Of a stretch of DNA of 64,000 nt, positions 60,496-64,000 are shown piece after piece. A program made the translations under genes and the position numbers. Source of the stretch: CAZEHS01 sp964424355. GTDB taxonomy: Bacteria; Bacillota; Clostridia; Peptostreptococcales; Acidaminobacteraceae. The notes under the pieces were generated by a model. It saw nothing but the letters and a program-made list of their open reading frames with translations. It made no database searches and had not been told where the DNA came from. Position 1 is the first letter of the stretch; each line of letters starts with the position of its first letter. The DNA lies in NCBI GenBank assembly GCA_964424355.1, contig CAYRIO010000003.1, positions 1 to 64,000 of the forward strand. The letters run 5' to 3'.

Positions 60496-60540
60496 GGAAA
60501 ACTACCGATGTTCTGTTCACATGGGTAGTTTTCCCTCTAT
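60496..60540 (+). terminator. intrinsic terminator
   Basis: GGAAAACTACC (60496-60506) pairs with GGTAGTTTTCC region (60524-60533). Ends the ECF-S/TudS-like pair. Confidence 0.8.
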
Positions 60541-60648
60541 CTGATCCTGGGCATGCCCCCTATAGGTAAAGAAATCAACGCGCGGGACCGATTTATTGGT
60601 ATCATAGCCATATGAGGGTATAAGGGAAAGAGAGAAGGGGGAATGGCG

Positions 60649-61554
60649 ATGCAACTGGGATTGATCGGTCTGGGAAAGATGGGCTATCCATTGGCTTTAA
60701 ACGGGAAAGACCATGGACTTGACGTGGTGACATACAGTGAGAACCCGGAAAAGCTTGAGCGGATTCAGGCTGACGGTCTGCAAGGCTTTGGGAATCTGGC
60801 GGACTTTGTGGATGCATTGGAATCTCCACGGGTCATCTGGCTGATGATTCCGGCCGGAGATCCGGTGGATGTGATGATCCAGCGGCTGATTCCCTTGCTG
60901 AAGGCTGGGGACACGATTCTGGACGGCGGTAATTCCCAGTATCAGGACAGCATGCGGCGGCATCGGCAATTAAGCGATATGGGACTTGGCTTTGCCGATG
61001 TGGGCACCAGCGGCGGCACGGCGGGTGCACGGCACGGCGCCTGCCTGATGGTCGGGTGTGATGCAGCCGCGTATCCCGCTTTGGAGCCACTGTTCGTTGC
61101 CCTTAGCAGCGGTGCGGGGTGCGGGCATATGGGGCCTGCCGGCGCCGGTCACTACGTGAAGATGATCCATAACGGGATTGAATATGGGATGATGCAGGCG
61201 ATTGGCGAGGGCCTGCAGATCCTGAGGCAAAGCGCGTTTGATTTTCAGCTGGATCAAGTGGCCCAGGTGTGGCGGGAAGGCTCCATCATCTCCGGCTTAC
61301 TGATGGATGTGACGGCAGAAACGCTGAGAAAGGAACCGGGGCTTGCCTCAATAGAAGGGATTGTCAGTGCTTCCGGAGAGGCGGAGTGGACCCTTCAGGA
61401 GGCGCTGCGGCTGAGGGTTTCGGCTCCAGTCATAGCGGCATCCCTGTTTGCCCGGTTCAAATCCATGGACGGGGAGCGGTTTTCCGAAAAGTCCCTGGCC
61501 GCCATGCGCGGTGAATTCGGCGGCCATGCCGTGACACGGCGCGGGGAGGAATAA
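60649..61554 (+). CDS. gnd: 6-phosphogluconate dehydrogenase, decarboxylating (short type)
   Basis: A 301-residue enzyme of the shorter, usually NAD-preferring Gnd group. Signatures: L-I-G-L-G-K-M-G near 4-11, D-G-G-N-S-Q-Y near 88-94, V-G-T-S-G-G-T-A-G-A near 117-126, and the catalytic K-M-I-H-N-G-I-E-Y-G near 169-178. It makes ribulose-5-phosphate, CO2 and NAD(P)H. zwf starts 2 bp after the stop. The ATG at 60649 is chosen since AAGGGGG is too close to 60643. Confidence 0.95.
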   Translation: MQLGLIGLGKMGYPLALNGKDHGLDVVTYSENPEKLERIQADGLQGFGNLADFVDALESPRVIWLMIPAGDPVDVMIQRLIPLLKAGDTILDGGNSQYQDSMRRHRQLSDMGLGFADVGTSGGTAGARHGACLMVGCDAAAYPALEPLFVALSSGAGCGHMGPAGAGHYVKMIHNGIEYGMMQAIGEGLQILRQSAFDFQLDQVAQVWREGSIISGLLMDVTAETLRKEPGLASIEGIVSASGEAEWTLQEALRLRVSAPVIAASLFARFKSMDGERFSEKSLAAMRGEFGGHAVTRRGEE

Positions 61555-61556
61555 AC

Positions 61557-62921
61557 GTGGATATTCGTGCCAATACCCTGGTTCTGTTCGGTGCCACCGG
61601 AGATCTGACGGCTCAGAAAATCCTGCCGGCCCTGAACCAGTGGTTCGAAGAAGCGGCCCCCTATGATCGGATCTGGTGTCTGGGGCGCCGGCGATATGAT
61701 ACGGAAACATTTTTGCGTTTTATTGAAACAAAGGGCGATTTTTCTCTGAGCGAGCCCCTTCGGAGCCGGATTGTGTATTTGACCCTGGAATTCGATACAG
61801 ATGAGGACTATCAGGGGCTTTATCGGGAATTCTTGACCTGCGGCGGCGCTGGGGGAGGGATTACCTGTTACCTGGCTGTGAAACCGGAGGCATTTGTCAC
61901 CATTACGGAAAAACTCAGTGCCGTCGGATTGTTTGAAAAAGGGAATCCGGCGCATAAGCTGGTTTTTGAAAAACCCTTTGGCGAAAGCCTGGAAACGGCG
62001 CAGTGGATTCAGGCGGAATTGCTGAAGCGGGCGGCAGAAAGCCAGATATACCGGATTGATCATTATCTGGGGAAGGATATGATCCGCAACATCCTGGCAC
62101 TGCGGTTCGGAAACCGGCTGTTTGAAGAAAGTTGGAACGGCAGGGCTCTGTCCCTCGTGAAGATCATCAGCTCAGAAACCGCAGGGGTCGAGGAACGGCT
62201 GGATTATTATGATCGTGCGGGGGCCATCAATGATATGATCCAGAGCCATCTCCTGCAGATCATGGCCCTGGTTGCCATGGATGCGCCGCTGAATTTTGAG
62301 GCGGAAAGCATCCGGCGCAGAAAAATTGAAATCCTGAACCGTATCGGCCTGGCGAAGCATGGCACTGTCGATGTGGGCCAGTATGCAGGGTATCGGGAGG
62401 TTGCGCCGAGCTTTTCCGATTCCCGGACGGAAACATATGTCCGGGCTGTTTTGGCAGTGAATCTTCCAGAATGGGAGCACACCCGGTTTATTGTGGAAAC
62501 CGGGAAGAAAATGAGTGAGAAACGGATGGAAATCGTTCTGGAATTCCGGCCCAATCTCCTGTGTATCACGAGCACCGAGCAAATGGACGTATTGCCGAAT
62601 CAGCTGGTGATCCAGGTATATCCCACGGAGGGGGTACACCTGCGGTTCAATTCCAAAGCACCGGGTTACGATTTCAAAATGGAATCCGTGGATACTGAAT
62701 ATTGCCATTCCTGCCGGGTTATCGGGAACAGGCCGGAGGCCTACGTAAAGCTGCTGATGGATGTCCAGGCTGGGGATAAGACGCTGTTTGCCGGATGTGA
62801 AGAGTTGGCTCTCCAGTGGCGGATTTCAGATCAGATCCGTGAGGCGGCTGGTCAAACGGATCTTTGGATCTATCCGGCAGGTATTCCCAGCAGAGCGGGC
62901 GAGGCGGCAGGTGATTTTTAA
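61557..62921 (+). CDS. zwf: glucose-6-phosphate 1-dehydrogenase
   Basis: A 454-residue enzyme, somewhat shorter than the common 490. N-terminal Rossmann loop L-F-G-A-T-G-D-L-T near 10-18; substrate strip R-I-D-H-Y-L-G-K-D-M-I near 167-177; later F-E-K-P-F-G and R-A-G-A-I-N-D-M. It oxidises glucose-6-phosphate to the lactone. With gnd it forms the oxidative branch; a lactonase gene is not adjacent. GTG start with GGGGAGG upstream in gnd. Confidence 0.95.
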   Translation: MDIRANTLVLFGATGDLTAQKILPALNQWFEEAAPYDRIWCLGRRRYDTETFLRFIETKGDFSLSEPLRSRIVYLTLEFDTDEDYQGLYREFLTCGGAGGGITCYLAVKPEAFVTITEKLSAVGLFEKGNPAHKLVFEKPFGESLETAQWIQAELLKRAAESQIYRIDHYLGKDMIRNILALRFGNRLFEESWNGRALSLVKIISSETAGVEERLDYYDRAGAINDMIQSHLLQIMALVAMDAPLNFEAESIRRRKIEILNRIGLAKHGTVDVGQYAGYREVAPSFSDSRTETYVRAVLAVNLPEWEHTRFIVETGKKMSEKRMEIVLEFRPNLLCITSTEQMDVLPNQLVIQVYPTEGVHLRFNSKAPGYDFKMESVDTEYCHSCRVIGNRPEAYVKLLMDVQAGDKTLFAGCEELALQWRISDQIREAAGQTDLWIYPAGIPSRAGEAAGDF

Positions 62922-62967
62922 GAGATTCCAGAACGGCTAAAATGGTGTAAAATGGGGGAAGGTCGAG

Positions 62968-63558
62968 ATGATTGATACAAAAATGCGGGACTTCTTTCAA
63001 CCTGCATTCACTGCGCTGAGTATCCCACTGGTGAAGGCAGGGATCAGTCCCAACACGGTTACAGGTCTGGCCTTTGTCACAGGGCTCAGCAGCGGCGCAT
63101 TGGTGGCTGAGGGGCAGCTGGCCATTGGATTGACGGTGCTGTGGTTTTCAGGGCTTCTGGATGTTCTGGATGGGACAGTGGCCCGGCTCAGTGGCAGCAG
63201 CAGTAAGGCAGGTGCCTATATGGACCTGATCCTGGACCGCATGGTGGAGGCCGCTGTCATCTTAGGCTTTGCCTGGCGGTTTCCGGAATCGGCATTCGCT
63301 TACCTCTTGTTCTTTACTGCGGTGATTTTCAATTTTTCAACCTTCGTGGTAGCCGGAGCCCTGTTCAAGAACACTGGGCAAAAAAGCTTCCACCATGATG
63401 TGGGCCTGACGGAACGGACAGAAACCTTCCTGGCCTTCACTGCCATGGGAGTCTGGCCCGAACAGATTTTTGGCATCCTGATGGCGTTCAATCTACTGGT
63501 TTTTTACACCGGGATCCTCCGTTTTGTCAAGGTGGTCCGGTTTTTGAAAGTTGGATGA
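62968..63558 (+). CDS. CDP-alcohol phosphatidyltransferase (YnjF-like)
   Basis: A 196-residue membrane protein with about five or six hydrophobic segments and the complete motif D-G-T-V-A-R-L-S-G...G-A-Y-M-D-L-I-L-D near 69-91 (DG-x2-AR-x8-G-x3-D-x3-D). It transfers a phospho-alcohol from a CDP carrier. The gene next to it encodes a YnjB-like binding protein, as ynjF lies with ynjB in E. coli. GGGGGAAGG precedes the ATG. Substrate unknown. Confidence 0.92.
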   Translation: MIDTKMRDFFQPAFTALSIPLVKAGISPNTVTGLAFVTGLSSGALVAEGQLAIGLTVLWFSGLLDVLDGTVARLSGSSSKAGAYMDLILDRMVEAAVILGFAWRFPESAFAYLLFFTAVIFNFSTFVVAGALFKNTGQKSFHHDVGLTERTETFLAFTAMGVWPEQIFGILMAFNLLVFYTGILRFVKVVRFLKVG

Positions 63559-63595
63559 ATTTTTTTAAAAATACTGACAATTAGGGAGAAAGTCT

Positions 63596-64000
63596 GTGAA
63601 ACAAATAAAACGTATTATCTTGGGAATTGTTGTGCTGACGGTGGCTGTGATACTAGTGGCTTGCGGAACCCAGGCGGTTCCGGAACAGAAAACCACCGCC
63701 TTTGATAACTGGGACCAGGTGGTTTCTGAGGGACGGGACCAGGAAGTCACGATTCTCATGTGGGGAGGAAATGAAGGCATCAACCGATATATGGATGGAT
63801 TCATTGCAGATAAGCTGAAAAAACAGTACGGCATCACCCTGAAGCGGGTTCCGATGAATCCGCCGGAGTATCTGGGCAAGCTGCTGAACGAGAAAAAGGG
63901 GACGGTCGATCCCGGAACAGCGGATCTTTTGTGGATCAACGCGGAAAATTTCAGAACCGCCCGTCAGGGGGATCTGCTCTGGGGGCCGTTCACCCAGCTG
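63596..64000 (+). CDS. YnjB-like ABC transporter substrate-binding lipoprotein (5' part)
   Basis: The gene starts at GTG 63596 (GGGAGAAAG upstream) and runs off the window with 135 codons visible and no stop. The N-terminus is a lipoprotein signal (K-Q-I-K-R-I-I-L-G, hydrophobic core, V-A-C-G). The mature part has T-A-F-D-N-W-D-Q-V-V-S-E and V-T-I-L-M-W-G-G-N-E-G-I-N-R-Y, typical of the YnjB branch of solute-binding proteins. Substrate unknown. Downstream permease and ATPase genes would be expected. Confidence 0.85.
   Translation, partial: MKQIKRIILGIVVLTVAVILVACGTQAVPEQKTTAFDNWDQVVSEGRDQEVTILMWGGNEGINRYMDGFIADKLKKQYGITLKRVPMNPPEYLGKLLNEKKGTVDPGTADLLWINAENFRTARQGDLLWGPFTQL

Overview
The window looks like ordinary chromosome from a low-GC-group, anaerobic, clostridia-like Firmicute of moderate G+C content. 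This is inferred from strong GGAGG-type ribosome binding sites, sigma-A type promoters, many intrinsic terminators, an FprA-type flavodiiron protein, a probable PPi-type PEP carboxykinase, and the TudS-like/ECF-S gene pair known from Clostridioides (the CD3072/CD3073 families). I see no rRNA, tRNA, CRISPR array, phage or insertion sequence. Species was not determined.

Layout. 1-5 kb: a stand-alone HEPN-motif protein, a small coiled-coil protein, an HD-GYP remnant, a zinc-dependent phospholipase C-like protein, a PIN-PhoH ATPase, a DUF1905/YdeI-like protein and a 59-residue winged-helix-like protein. 5-16 kb: mostly single genes (flavin reductase, isoprenylcysteine methyltransferase-like, GNAT, SPL-type radical SAM, double-VOC, DUF4153 membrane protein, RsgA, a triple-RidA fusion, ArsC/Spx-like, a lipoprotein). 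16-27 kb: chemoreceptor, a MarR-MATE efflux operon with a clear operator, the 1153-residue probable PPi-PEPCK, an MFS transporter and a YgjP-like metalloprotease. 27-31 kb: an HlyD-like adaptor with two ABC-2 permeases and no ATPase gene. 31-37 kb: HAD phosphatase, Nudix hydrolase, an OmpR-type two-component system, flavodiiron protein and a Crp/Fnr regulator.

37-44.5 kb is one tightly packed operon (pabA-pabB-pabC-nucleotidyltransferase-like-folE-folP-folB-folK-aroF-DUF1189) behind a near-consensus promoter. It links DAHP synthase to pABA and folate synthesis. It is followed by a short region whose three mutually exclusive arms look like an attenuator.

45.8-53 kb holds the most unusual locus: a 1631-residue protein combining an HD domain, a helical-repeat region, a NadD-like nucleotidyltransferase, a GNAT-like part and a phosphoribosyltransferase-like part. 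It is co-transcribed with a malate/lactate dehydrogenase-like protein and a flavodoxin-fold oxidoreductase. Directly downstream, about 650 bp without a credible ORF has its own promoter and a terminator hairpin, and is a candidate large noncoding RNA. 53.9-64 kb: two divergent glycosyltransferases whose Shine-Dalgarno sites share a 16-bp gap, a subtilase, a PHP hydrolase, an L,D-transpeptidase, the ECF-S/TudS-like pair, gnd-zwf for the oxidative pentose phosphate branch, and a YnjF-YnjB-like pair cut by the window end.

All calls come from reading the sequence and from recalled family knowledge. No database search was run.
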